NCBI RefSeq assembly: GCF_004355225.1 | Contig: NZ_CP037933.1 | Coordinates: 2,294,001 to 2,358,000 of the forward strand | Reading direction: 5' to 3' | Length of the DNA: 64,000 nt | Origin: Flavobacterium nackdongense | Lineage (GTDB): Bacteria > Bacteroidota > Bacteroidia > Flavobacteriales > Flavobacteriaceae | Made by a program: the position numbers and the translations under genes | Part shown: piece after piece, positions 27,358 through 35,513 of the stretch | Layout of the letters: every line of letters begins with the position of its first letter | Position numbering within the stretch: the stretch's first letter is position 1 | Notes under the pieces: model-generated | Databases searched by the model: none | Seen by the model: only the letters and a program-made list of their open reading frames with translations | What the model was told of the DNA's origin: nothing

Positions 27358-27448
27358 CCGTTCGTCGATAATATTTGCATGAAATCGTTGAATATCAAAT
27401 ATTTTAATAAAATCTTTGCAATATTATATTTCGTATTATATTAAATAT

Positions 27449-27456
27449 TACATTTG
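27449..27456 (+). promoter_or_regulatory. -7 box ahead of the cold-shock gene
   Basis: TACATTTG lies 29 bases upstream of the ATG at 27486. No well-spaced TTTG -33 box is evident (TTTC at 27429-27432 is the closest). The short AT-rich leader follows. Confidence 0.45.
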
Positions 27457-27485
27457 CCACATTATAAATTATTATTACTATTACA

Positions 27486-27680
27486 ATGCGTACAGGTACA
27501 GTTAAATTTTTCAATGAATCTAAAGGATACGGATTCATTACAGACGAAGAAACAGGAAAAGACATCTTCGTTCATGCTTCAGGAATCAGCGCGGAAGAAC
27601 TTCGCGAAGGAGACAGAGTAAGTTATGAAGAAGAAGAAGGAAGAAAAGGAAAAGTTGCTGCGAAAGTAGCAGTTATCTAA
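27486..27680 (+). CDS. Cold-shock domain protein (CspA family)
   Basis: A 64-residue single OB-fold RNA chaperone. RNP1 is visible as KGYGFI (about 14-19) and RNP2 as DIFVHAS (about 26-32). It is smaller by a few residues than E. coli CspA, and the C-terminal half is rich in Glu (YEEEEGRKGK). It is monocistronic, with its own -7 box and a strong terminator. Confidence 0.94.
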   Translation: MRTGTVKFFNESKGYGFITDEETGKDIFVHASGISAEELREGDRVSYEEEEGRKGKVAAKVAVI

Positions 27681-27717
27681 GCATAAAAATTCATTTTTAT
27701 TGCCTACGAATGTTTAG

Positions 27718-27747
27718 AGCGTCCCGTTAAATCGGGACGCTTTTTTG
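27718..27747 (+). terminator. Terminator of the cold-shock gene
   Basis: AGCGTCCCG / CGGGACGCT stem with loop TTAAAT followed by TTTTTT. Confidence 0.92.
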
Positions 27748-27839
27748 TTTTTCAGTACTACTTTTTACTTAAATCAGACTAAACAATGTATAATTATACG
27801 TTAATTGTGTTTTATTTCTATTTAAAATCCATTTTTTAG

Positions 27840-27871
27840 TTTGTGTTATAATGTCTTGAAACTTATCTTTG
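27840..27871 (+). promoter_or_regulatory. Promoter of the nuo (Complex I) operon
   Basis: TTTG (27840-27843), 20 bases, TATCTTTG (27864-27871): a full match to the Bacteroidota consensus, 31 bases ahead of nuoA. Confidence 0.75.
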
Positions 27872-27902
27872 CAACGATATTTTTACTAAACCACCAATCA
27901 TT

Positions 27903-28268
27903 ATGCAAACAAGTCAAATCGATTATTTACCCATTCTCATGCAAATGCTTTTGGCAGTTGGATTTGTTGTGGGAATAATTATAATTTCTGGAAAATTAGG
28001 CCCTAGACGAACCTCTGAAATCAAAGATGAAAACTTTGAGTGCGGTATCAAATCTATAGGTAATGCCCGAATCCCTTTCTCTGTAAAATTTTTCGTGGTG
28101 GCCATTCTCTTTGTGCTTTTCGACATTGAAGTCGTTTTCCTTTATCCTTGGGCGGTAAATTTCAAGGACTTAGGACTAGACGGAATGGTAAAAATGGTCA
28201 TCTTTATGACTTTGCTTTTGATAGGATTTTTCTATATCATCAAAAAGAAAGCGCTGGACTGGGAGTAA
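27903..28268 (+). CDS. nuoA: NADH-quinone oxidoreductase subunit A
   Basis: A 121-residue membrane subunit of Complex I with three hydrophobic helices and the conserved FECGI and FDIEVVFLYPWA motifs. It is located near the quinone-access channel at the junction of the membrane and peripheral arms. It is the first gene of the operon, directly behind the promoter at 27840-27871. Confidence 0.96.
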   Translation: MQTSQIDYLPILMQMLLAVGFVVGIIIISGKLGPRRTSEIKDENFECGIKSIGNARIPFSVKFFVVAILFVLFDIEVVFLYPWAVNFKDLGLDGMVKMVIFMTLLLIGFFYIIKKKALDWE

Positions 28269-28404
28269 AAGCCCCCTAATCCCAAAGGGGAATTAAAATA
28301 AAAAATTTGAGGAATTACCAGATTTTGGATTTTTCAAATTAATAAAATGATTGTAAAATGATTTTACTTTTAATATTCACAAAAATCTAAAATCTAAAAT
28401 TAAG
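28269..28404. repeat. nuoA-nuoB spacer with G/C hairpin and heptamers
   Basis: CCCCCTAATCCCAAAGGGGAA at about 28273-28293 can form a small hairpin. The spacer ends in ATCTAAA, ATCTAAA, ATTAAG (28385-28404), which runs into the nuoB ATG, another heptamer tract. Confidence 0.5.
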
Positions 28405-28953
28405 ATGAGCGATTCAAATATAAAAATGGTTGCCCCGCCTGAAGGAGTTTCAGGAGAAGGCTTTTTTGCAACAACTTTAAACGATGTTGTAGGATTAGCA
28501 AGAGCTAATTCGCTTTGGCCATTGCCTTTTGCTACATCTTGTTGCGGAATTGAATTTATGGCTACAATGGCCTCTCATTATGATTTGGCACGTTTTGGTT
28601 CCGAGCGCGTGAGTTTTTCACCTCGACAAGCCGATATGTTGCTGGTGATGGGAACTATTTCTAAAAAAATGGGACCTATTTTGCGTCAGGTTTACGAACA
28701 AATGGCTGAACCAAGATGGGTAATTGCTGTTGGCGCCTGCGCCTCTTCAGGAGGTGTTTTCGATACTTATTCTGTTTTACAAGGAATTGACAAAGTGATC
28801 CCTGTAGATGTATACGTACCGGGTTGTCCGCCAAGACCAGAACAAATAGTAGATGGTGTAATGCGATTACAAGATTTGGTAAAAAGCGAATCGGTTCGAA
28901 GAAGAAGTTCGCCTGAATATCAAGAATTATTGCAATCTTATAATATAAAATAA
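28405..28953 (+). CDS. nuoB: NADH-quinone oxidoreductase subunit B
   Basis: A 182-residue peripheral subunit that holds the last Fe-S cluster, N2. Ligand motifs are TSCCGIEF (adjacent cysteines), VGACASSGG and VPGCPPRPE. It passes electrons to quinone at the NuoB/NuoD interface. The gap to nuoC is 4 bases. Confidence 0.97.
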   Translation: MSDSNIKMVAPPEGVSGEGFFATTLNDVVGLARANSLWPLPFATSCCGIEFMATMASHYDLARFGSERVSFSPRQADMLLVMGTISKKMGPILRQVYEQMAEPRWVIAVGACASSGGVFDTYSVLQGIDKVIPVDVYVPGCPPRPEQIVDGVMRLQDLVKSESVRRRSSPEYQELLQSYNIK

Positions 28954-28957
28954 GAAC

Positions 28958-29479
28958 ATGAGCCTAGAAACCACAGCAATTCAAGACAAATTAGTAGAAA
29001 CATTTGGCGAAAATGTTTTTCATTTCAATCAAGAAAAAGATGTTTTCTCGTTTGAAGTTACCGCTGATAAAATCACAGCCATTGTACTTTTTTTGAAAAA
29101 TGATTCAGAATTACGTTTTCATTTCCTGACCGATATCTGCGGAGTTCATTATCCAGATAACCCTTTAGACAGAGAGTTTGCCGTTGTTTATCATATGCAC
29201 AATTGGTATGAAAACAAACGTATTAAAATCAAGGCTTTTATTAATGGTTCGAGGCCAGAAATAAAAACATTAACCACCATATTTCCGGGAGCCAATTGGA
29301 TGGAAAGAGAAACTTGGGATTTTTATGGAATCAATTTCATAGGGCATCCTAATCTGAAACGTATTTTGAATATGGATGAAATGGTTTCTCACCCCATGCG
29401 CAAAGAATTCCCGATGGAAGATGGCGGTAGAACAGACAAAGACGATAGATTCTTTGGAAGAACACAATCAAATAGATAG
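28958..29479 (+). CDS. nuoC: NADH-quinone oxidoreductase subunit C
   Basis: A 173-residue 30-kDa-type subunit, with the family signature ERETWDFYGINFIGHPNLKRIL and an RKEFPMED-like end (MRKEFPMEDGGRTDKDDRFFG). It is separate from NuoD here, unlike the fused NuoCD of E. coli. Confidence 0.95.
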   Translation: MSLETTAIQDKLVETFGENVFHFNQEKDVFSFEVTADKITAIVLFLKNDSELRFHFLTDICGVHYPDNPLDREFAVVYHMHNWYENKRIKIKAFINGSRPEIKTLTTIFPGANWMERETWDFYGINFIGHPNLKRILNMDEMVSHPMRKEFPMEDGGRTDKDDRFFGRTQSNR

Positions 29480-29511
29480 AAAAAAATCATATAATTTTTC
29501 ACATTCCATAA

Positions 29512-30750
29512 ATGTCAGAACTATTATTACCACCGGAGCATCGATATGCTAAAATAATGAAAGAGCGCCATAACGAAGACGGAAGCGAGCTTTCAATCCT
29601 GAATTTGGGGCCTACTCACCCAGCGACGCACGGTATTTTTCAAAACATCTTGTTGATGGATGGAGAAAAAATCGTGGAAGCCGAACCCACTATTGGATAC
29701 ATTCATCGCGCTTTTGAAAAAATTGCCGAAAACCGTCCTTTTTATCAAATCACTCCGCTTACCGATAGAATGAATTATTGTTCTTCTCCTATTAACAATA
29801 TGGGATGGTGGATGACCGTAGAAAAATTATTGGATATAGAAATCCCCAAAAGAGTCCAATATTTAAGGGTTATCGTGATGGAATTGGCGAGAATTTCAGA
29901 CCATTTAATCTGTAATTCCATTCTTGGCGTAGATACCGGTGCTTATACTGGCTTTTTGTATGTTTTCCAATTTAGAGAAAAAATCTACGAAATCTACGAA
30001 GAAATTTGTGGGGCTCGTTTGACAACCAATATGGGAAGAATGGGCGGTTTCGAAAGAGATTGGTCTCCAGAGGCATTCCGAAAATTAGATGTGTTTTTGA
30101 AAGACTTTCCGATCGCTTGGAAAGAATTTGAAAACTTGTTCGAAAGAAACAGAATTTTTATTGATAGAACCGTAAACGTAGGTCCAATTACTGCCGAAAT
30201 GGCAATGGCTTACGGATTTACCGGTCCAAATTTACGTGCAGCCGGAATCGATTATGATGTTCGTGTGGCGCATCCTTACTCCTCTTACGACGATTTTGAA
30301 TTTATCGTTCCCGTAGGAAAATCTGGAGACACTTACGACCGTTTTTGTGTTCGTAATGCAGAAGTTTGGGAAAGTTTGAGCATCATCCGTCAAGCATTGG
30401 CAAAAATGCCGGAAGGAAATGTATTTCATGCCGATGTTCCTGAATATTATTTACCTCCAAAAGAAGATGTTTATACTGACATGGAATCTTTGATTTACCA
30501 TTTCAAGATTGTAATGGGCGAAGTTCCGGTTCCGGTTGCCGAAGTCTATCACGCTGTCGAAGGTGGAAATGGAGAAGTAGGATTCTATTTGGTAACCGAC
30601 GGAAGCAGAACCCCTTACAGACTGCACTTCCGCAGACCTTGTTTCATTTATTATCAAGCGTATCCCGAAATGATTAAAGGCGCTATGCTTTCGGATGCGA
30701 TTGTTATTTTGTCCAGTTTAAATGTTATTGCCGGAGAATTAGACGCATAA
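29512..30750 (+). CDS. nuoD: NADH-quinone oxidoreductase subunit D
   Basis: A 412-residue 49-kDa subunit forming the quinone pocket with NuoB. It has LGPTHPATHGIF near the N-terminus, with the quinone-interacting His, then GYIHRAFEK and VGPITAEMA in the middle. Length is typical for a stand-alone NuoD. Confidence 0.97.
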   Translation: MSELLLPPEHRYAKIMKERHNEDGSELSILNLGPTHPATHGIFQNILLMDGEKIVEAEPTIGYIHRAFEKIAENRPFYQITPLTDRMNYCSSPINNMGWWMTVEKLLDIEIPKRVQYLRVIVMELARISDHLICNSILGVDTGAYTGFLYVFQFREKIYEIYEEICGARLTTNMGRMGGFERDWSPEAFRKLDVFLKDFPIAWKEFENLFERNRIFIDRTVNVGPITAEMAMAYGFTGPNLRAAGIDYDVRVAHPYSSYDDFEFIVPVGKSGDTYDRFCVRNAEVWESLSIIRQALAKMPEGNVFHADVPEYYLPPKEDVYTDMESLIYHFKIVMGEVPVPVAEVYHAVEGGNGEVGFYLVTDGSRTPYRLHFRRPCFIYYQAYPEMIKGAMLSDAIVILSSLNVIAGELDA

Positions 30751-30792
30751 AGATTTCAGATTGTTGATTAACGATTTTAGATTTCAGATTTA
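30751..30792. repeat. Six in-phase heptamers (core GATT) between nuoD and nuoE
   Basis: AGATTTC, AGATTGT, TGATTAA, CGATTTT, AGATTTC and AGATTTA follow without a gap, each with GATT at positions 2-5. The tract begins right after the nuoD stop and ends 8 bases before the nuoE ATG. Confidence 0.8.
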
Positions 30793-30800
30793 AAAGAAAA

Positions 30801-31331
30801 ATGGAAAGAACACATTACACACAAGAAATAAACATAACTGAGTCGTTGATGACCCGCATCAATGAATTGATCAGTCATTATCCCGAAGGAAAACAAAAAT
30901 CAGCTTTATTGCCTGTTTTGCACGAAGTTCAAGATGCGCACGACAACTGGTTGAGTATTGAATTGCAAGACAAGGTTGCCGAAATACTTTCGATAAAACC
31001 TGTTGAAGTCTATGAGGTAGTTTCCTTTTACACGATGTTCAACAGACGACCTATTGGCAAATATATGTTTGAGTTTTGCCAAACTTCGCCTTGTTGTTTG
31101 AATGGCGTTGAAGATTTGATGGATTATACCTGCGAAAAATTAGGTGTTGGAATTGGCGAAACTACTCCAGATGGGCTATTTGAAGTAAGAGGTGTTGAAT
31201 GTTTAGGTGCCTGTGGATACGCTCCTATGATGCAATTGGGTGATTTTTACAAAGAACACTTAACCAAAGAAAAAGTAGATCAGATTATAGCTGATTGTAG
31301 AGATAATAAAATCACGTTACACGATAAATAA
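30801..31331 (+). CDS. nuoE: NADH-quinone oxidoreductase subunit E
   Basis: A 176-residue 24-kDa-type subunit with a thioredoxin-like 2Fe-2S fold. Cluster ligands are seen in CQTSPCCLNG and CLGACGYAPMM. It works with NuoF in the NADH dehydrogenase module. nuoF starts two bases after its stop. Confidence 0.96.
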   Translation: MERTHYTQEINITESLMTRINELISHYPEGKQKSALLPVLHEVQDAHDNWLSIELQDKVAEILSIKPVEVYEVVSFYTMFNRRPIGKYMFEFCQTSPCCLNGVEDLMDYTCEKLGVGIGETTPDGLFEVRGVECLGACGYAPMMQLGDFYKEHLTKEKVDQIIADCRDNKITLHDK

Positions 31332-31332
31332 T

Positions 31333-32700
31333 ATGTCACAGAAAATATTATTAGACAAAATAAATGTTCCAGGGATCAAGACCTACGAAGTGTATCGTAA
31401 AGAAGGTGGTTACGCTTCTGTGGAAAAAGCTCTGAAAAAATTAACGCCTGACGAAGTGGTTGAAGAAGTGAAAACTTCTGGACTAAGAGGTCGTGGTGGT
31501 GCAGGTTTCCCTGCTGGAATGAAATGGAGTTTTATTGATAAAAAATCAGGAAAACCGAGACATTTGGTTTGCAACGCCGACGAATCAGAGCCAGGAACTT
31601 TCAAGGACCGCTATTTGATGGAATATATCCCTCATTTATTGATTGAAGGGATGATTACATCTAGTTATGCTCTGGGCGCAAATCTATCTTACATTTATAT
31701 CCGTGGCGAATATATGTGGATATACAAAATTTTAGAAAAAGCCATTGCCGAGGCGAAAGCAGCAGGCTGGTTAGGAAAAAATATTTTAGGAACCGGATAC
31801 GATTTAGAACTTTACGTTCAAATTGGTGGTGGAGCTTACATCTGTGGAGAAGAAACCGCCTTGATTGAATCATTGGAAGGAAAAAGAGGAAATCCGCGTA
31901 TCAAACCACCATTCCCGGCAGTTTCTGGACTTTGGGCCAATCCAACGGTGGTAAACAATGTCGAAACTATCGCTGCAGTGCCTTGGATTGTGAATAATTC
32001 AGGTGCCGATTATGCTAAAATTGGTATCGGTCGTTCTACTGGAACCAAATTGATTTCGGCCTCAGGACACATCAAAAACCAAGGCGTATTCGAAATCGAA
32101 ATGGGATTGAGCGTATACGAATTTATGAACTCTGATGAATATTTAGGTGGAATGAGTTCTGACAGACCTTTGAAAGCTTTTGTTCCCGGAGGATCATCAG
32201 TTCCTGTTTTACCAGCACATTTAATTTATAAAACAGCCAATAACGAAGACCGTTTGATGACTTATGAAAGTTTGAGTGACGGAGGCTTTGCAACGGGTTC
32301 CATGTTGGGTTCTGGAGGATTTATCGTTTATGATGATACCGCTTGCATCGTGAGAAATACTTGGAATTTTTCTCGTTTTTACCACCACGAATCGTGCGGA
32401 CAATGTTCGCCCTGTCGTGAAGGAACGGGTTGGTTAGAAAAAGTATTGCACAGAATTGAAAACGGTCACGGTCGTGAAGAAGATATCGATTTATTGTTGA
32501 GCATTCAGAGTAAAATAGAAGGAAACACAATATGTCCATTGGGTGACGCAGCTGCTTGGCCAGTGGCAGCAGCCATTCGACACTTTAGAGAGGAGTTTGA
32601 ATATCATATTCGTTTCCCAGAAAAAATAAAAAATAGAAACCATTTCGTTGCTGAACCTTTCGAAAGTGTGAAGCATTTGGTTTCTAAAGCTAATGTATAA
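31333..32700 (+). CDS. nuoF: NADH-quinone oxidoreductase subunit F
   Basis: A 455-residue 51-kDa subunit, the NADH-oxidising flavoprotein. The NADH/FMN site appears as GLRGRGGAGFPAGMKW and GAYICGEETALIES, and the N3 4Fe-4S ligands as ESCGQCSPCREG plus a later Cys in TICPLGDA. The next nuo gene is 552 bases away because a DUF4160/DUF2442 pair is inserted. Confidence 0.97.
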   Translation: MSQKILLDKINVPGIKTYEVYRKEGGYASVEKALKKLTPDEVVEEVKTSGLRGRGGAGFPAGMKWSFIDKKSGKPRHLVCNADESEPGTFKDRYLMEYIPHLLIEGMITSSYALGANLSYIYIRGEYMWIYKILEKAIAEAKAAGWLGKNILGTGYDLELYVQIGGGAYICGEETALIESLEGKRGNPRIKPPFPAVSGLWANPTVVNNVETIAAVPWIVNNSGADYAKIGIGRSTGTKLISASGHIKNQGVFEIEMGLSVYEFMNSDEYLGGMSSDRPLKAFVPGGSSVPVLPAHLIYKTANNEDRLMTYESLSDGGFATGSMLGSGGFIVYDDTACIVRNTWNFSRFYHHESCGQCSPCREGTGWLEKVLHRIENGHGREEDIDLLLSIQSKIEGNTICPLGDAAAWPVAAAIRHFREEFEYHIRFPEKIKNRNHFVAEPFESVKHLVSKANV

Positions 32701-32701
32701 T

Positions 32702-32743
32702 TTAAAAGTCGAATGTTGGAAATTAGAAGTTAGAAGCGAAAAT
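32702..32743. repeat. Heptamer tract leading into the DUF4160 start codon
   Basis: TTAAAAG, TCGAATG, TTGGAAA, TTAGAAG, TTAGAAG and CGAAAAT run in phase and end exactly at the ATG at 32744. It begins within two bases of the nuoF stop. Confidence 0.7.
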
Positions 32744-32977
32744 ATGCCAACAATAATTTACATAGATGGATTTCGATTTTTCTTTTATAGCAATGAGCAT
32801 TTGCCAAAACACGTTCACGTTGAAAAAGGAGAAAAGACCGCCAAATTCAATATCGAATTTGTAGAATTAGTAAAATCGTATCGGTTTAACGCTAGCGAAT
32901 TAAAACAAATACGTAATTTAGTTGAAGAAAACAAAGAACTATTAATACAAAAATGGGATGAATTCTTTAATAATTAA
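32744..32977 (+). CDS. DUF4160 domain protein
   Basis: A 77-residue protein of the DUF4160 family: IYIDGFRFFFYSNEH, PKHVHVEKG, then a helical ELKQIRNLVEENKELLIQKWDEFF tail. The function is unknown. DUF4160 genes are commonly paired with DUF2442 genes in a toxin-antitoxin-like layout. An open frame extends back to 32693 inside nuoF and the heptamer tract, but the ATG at 32744 gives the family start MPTIIYIDG. It overlaps the DUF2442 gene by 20 bases in another frame. It lies inside the nuo operon between nuoF and nuoG. Confidence 0.8.
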   Translation: MPTIIYIDGFRFFFYSNEHLPKHVHVEKGEKTAKFNIEFVELVKSYRFNASELKQIRNLVEENKELLIQKWDEFFNN

Positions 32978-33194
32978 TAAATCAAAAAACGCAATTAATG
33001 TTGCTTTTTCAAATTCTAAAATGATTGTTTTTTTAGAAGACGGCAGAGAGCTTTCGGTACCATTAGAATGGTTTTCAAAATTAAGATCAGCCACAGAAAA
33101 GCAACTAAACAACTGGCGTTTTATTGGTAACGGGCAGGGAATTCACTGGGAAGAAATAGATGAAGACCTGTCAGTAGAAAGTTTGTTAGAATAA
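32958..33194 (+). CDS. DUF2442 domain protein
   Basis: A 78-residue protein of the DUF2442 family: INVAFSNSKMIVFLEDGRELSVPLEWFSKL followed by NWRFIGNGQGIHWEEIDEDLSVESLL, the family's hallmark end. Its start overlaps the DUF4160 gene, so the two are coupled. A role as partner or antitoxin of the DUF4160 protein is plausible but not shown. 57 bases separate it from nuoG. Confidence 0.82.
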   Translation: MNSLIINKSKNAINVAFSNSKMIVFLEDGRELSVPLEWFSKLRSATEKQLNNWRFIGNGQGIHWEEIDEDLSVESLLE

Positions 33195-33251
33195 TATAAA
33201 AAATTAATATAAACTCCATTTTTATTTCTTAAGGAGTAATGATACAAGATT

Positions 33252-34301
33252 ATGAAAGTAACCATAGACGGTCATGAGATTGAGGTAGCCCCAGGAACCA
33301 CCATCCTGCAAGCAGCCAGAATGATTGGAGGAGAAGTAGTTCCACCTGCGATGTGCTACCATTCGAAACTAGAAGGAAGCGGCGGAAAATGCCGTTGTTG
33401 TTTATCGGAAGTTTCCAAAGGAAGTGAAGCCGACCCAAGACCCATGCCAAAATTGATGGCCTCTTGTGTAACAGGTTGTCAGGACGGAATGGAAGTGAAA
33501 ACCAAATCTTCGCCTAGAGTTCAGGAAGCGCAAAAAGCGGTGACCGAATTTCTGTTGATCAACCATCCTTTGGATTGCCCAGTTTGTGACCAAGCGGGAG
33601 AATGTGATTTGCAAAACTTAAGTTTTGAGCACGGAAAATCAGAAAGTCGTTTCATAGAAGAGAAAAGAACTTTCGAACCAGAAGATATTGGTCCGAATAT
33701 TCAATTGCATATGAATCGTTGCATTCTTTGCTATCGATGTGTGATGGTGGCTGACCAAATTACAGACGACCGAGTACACGGAGTGATGGACAGAGGCGAT
33801 CATTCGAATATTTCGACCTGTATTTCAAAGGCAATCGACAATGAATTTTCTGGAAACATGATTGATGTATGTCCCGTTGGTGCTTTGACCGATAAAACTT
33901 TTAGATTCAAATCTAGAGTATGGTTCAATAAACCTTATGACGCTCACAGAGATTGCCCAACATGTTCCGGAAAAACAACGGTTTGGATGTTTGGAAATGA
34001 GATTCAAAGAGTGACTGGCAGAAAAGACGAGTATCATGAAATTGAAGAATTCATTTGCAACAGTTGTCGTTTTGACCACAAAGATTTGAACGACTGGGTT
34101 ATTGAAGGACCAAGAAAATTTGAAAAAGACTCCGTAATCAATCAGAACAATTATACTCAAAAATTAGAAAAAGTAGTCATAAACACAGAAGAAACTATTC
34201 TTTTAGGAAGAGAAAAAGACAGGAAAAAAATAAGTATGGCTGAGATTGATTACAACGAAAAAATAGACGGTAACCCATTAAATTCTGAGAAAAATGGATA
34301 G
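33252..34301 (+). CDS. nuoG: NADH-quinone oxidoreductase subunit G, short form
   Basis: A 349-residue 75-kDa subunit homologue. It has the N-terminal 2Fe-2S ferredoxin domain (PAMCYHSKLEGSGGKCRCC), the His/Cys 4Fe-4S motif (HPLDCPVCDQAGECDLQ), a 4Fe-4S pair region (NRCILCYRC, DVCPVGAL), then the start of a 4Fe-4S Mo/W domain (DCPTCSGKTTVW...CNSC). It then ends, whereas E. coli NuoG continues for about 550 residues with a molybdopterin-oxidoreductase-like domain. The cluster wire is kept and the large inactive domain is gone; I believe this is usual in flavobacteria, not a frameshift. It overlaps nuoH by 8 bases. Confidence 0.93.
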   Translation: MKVTIDGHEIEVAPGTTILQAARMIGGEVVPPAMCYHSKLEGSGGKCRCCLSEVSKGSEADPRPMPKLMASCVTGCQDGMEVKTKSSPRVQEAQKAVTEFLLINHPLDCPVCDQAGECDLQNLSFEHGKSESRFIEEKRTFEPEDIGPNIQLHMNRCILCYRCVMVADQITDDRVHGVMDRGDHSNISTCISKAIDNEFSGNMIDVCPVGALTDKTFRFKSRVWFNKPYDAHRDCPTCSGKTTVWMFGNEIQRVTGRKDEYHEIEEFICNSCRFDHKDLNDWVIEGPRKFEKDSVINQNNYTQKLEKVVINTEETILLGREKDRKKISMAEIDYNEKIDGNPLNSEKNG

Positions 34302-35346
34302 TACATTTATCATAGAAAAAAGCGTTGTAATTCTTGTTGTTTTCGCCGTTACGATGCTTATGGCGATGTATTCAACTTGGGCTGAACGAAAAGTGGCTGC
34401 ATTTCTTCAAGACAGGGTGGGTCCTAATCGCGCAGGTTGGGGAGGATTATTTCAACCGCTTGCCGATGGATTGAAATTATTTGCCAAAGAAGAATTTTCG
34501 CCTGATACACCCAACCAATTTTTGTTTAGAGTTGGGCCAGGAATTGCAATGGCAACCGCGTTGATGACCAGCGCAGTGATTCCTTGGGGAGATCGACTGC
34601 ATCTTTTCGGGAGAGATATTTTGCTACAAGCTACTGATATTAATGTGGGCCTTTTGTACATCATCGGTATTGTTTCTGTTGGAGTTTATGGCATTATGAT
34701 TGGAGGTTGGGCATCGAACAATAAATTCTCCTTGATCGGAGCAGTTCGCGCCGCTTCTCAAATGGTGTCTTATGAAGTGGCAATGGGATTGTCGATTGTA
34801 GCTTTACTAATGATGACCGGAACATTGAGCCTAAAAGAAATTTCGGAGCAACAAGCCGGATTGGGTTGGAATGTTTTTTACCAACCTATTTCCTTTTTGA
34901 TATTCTTGATTTGTGCCTTTGCCGAAACCAATCGAACTCCATTTGATTTAGCCGAATGTGAAACCGAATTAATTGGTGGCTATCATACCGAATATTCCTC
35001 GATGCGAATGGGTTTTTACCTTTTTGCTGAATACGCCAATATGTTTGTTTCTTCAACGATTTTGGCAGTTTTATTCTTCGGAGGCTACAATTATCCGGGA
35101 ATGAGTTGGGTAGTTGAAAACTATGGAGTGAACCTTGCCAATGTATTAGGAATGGGAGCTTTGTTTGTGAAATTATGTGGATTTATCTTCTTTTTTATGT
35201 GGGTTCGTTGGACTATTCCAAGATTTAGATACGATCAATTGATGCATTTGGGATGGAGAATTTTGATTCCGCTGTCGATTATCAATATTATGATTACTGG
35301 GATTGTGCTTTTGAGAGGAGAACTGTTAGCTTATTTCGGGTTTTAA
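34294..35346 (+). CDS. nuoH: NADH-quinone oxidoreductase subunit H
   Basis: A 350-residue ND1-type membrane subunit with eight or more hydrophobic helices. Conserved quinone-channel loops are ERKVAAFLQDRVGPNRAG and AETNRTPFDLAECETELIGGYHTEYSS. It connects the membrane arm to the quinone site. The next nuo gene, nuoI, is 841 bases away because of the ORF6N insert. Confidence 0.97.
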   Translation: MDSTFIIEKSVVILVVFAVTMLMAMYSTWAERKVAAFLQDRVGPNRAGWGGLFQPLADGLKLFAKEEFSPDTPNQFLFRVGPGIAMATALMTSAVIPWGDRLHLFGRDILLQATDINVGLLYIIGIVSVGVYGIMIGGWASNNKFSLIGAVRAASQMVSYEVAMGLSIVALLMMTGTLSLKEISEQQAGLGWNVFYQPISFLIFLICAFAETNRTPFDLAECETELIGGYHTEYSSMRMGFYLFAEYANMFVSSTILAVLFFGGYNYPGMSWVVENYGVNLANVLGMGALFVKLCGFIFFFMWVRWTIPRFRYDQLMHLGWRILIPLSIINIMITGIVLLRGELLAYFGF

Positions 35347-35388
35347 ATAGTCTAATGACTGTTTTAAAATTTAAAAATAAAAAAGAAG

Positions 35389-35409
35389 GTGGTCACAGAT
35401 TGTGACCAC
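35389..35409. promoter_or_regulatory. Palindrome 1 upstream of the ORF6N gene
   Basis: Perfect inverted repeat GTGGTCACA-GAT-TGTGACCAC. The same arms recur at 35460-35490 and, inside the gene, at 35717-35733. It may be an operator. Confidence 0.65.
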
Positions 35410-35459
35410 TTATAGAAAATTAATCTGATTCAAGGGTTAATATTCTGCAAATGAACAAA

Positions 35460-35490
35460 TTGAGGTGGTCACAATCTGTGACTACCTCAA
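35460..35490. promoter_or_regulatory. Palindrome 2 upstream of the ORF6N gene
   Basis: Arms TTGAGGTGGTCACA and TGTGACTACCTCAA (14 bp, one mismatch) around ATC. Its middle is the reverse orientation of palindrome 1, so the two sites face each other. It ends 23 bases ahead of the ATG at 35514. Confidence 0.68.
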
Positions 35491-35513
35491 GAAATAAAAA
35501 AGTATTATACTTT

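Noticed and set aside
33252..34301. NuoG as a frameshifted pseudogene
   Set aside because: The reading frame ends cleanly, overlaps nuoH by 8 bases, and no remnant of the missing domain follows.
35451..35513. N-terminal extension of the ORF6N frame
   Set aside because: The 21 extra residues are the translation of palindrome 2; the family start is at 35514.
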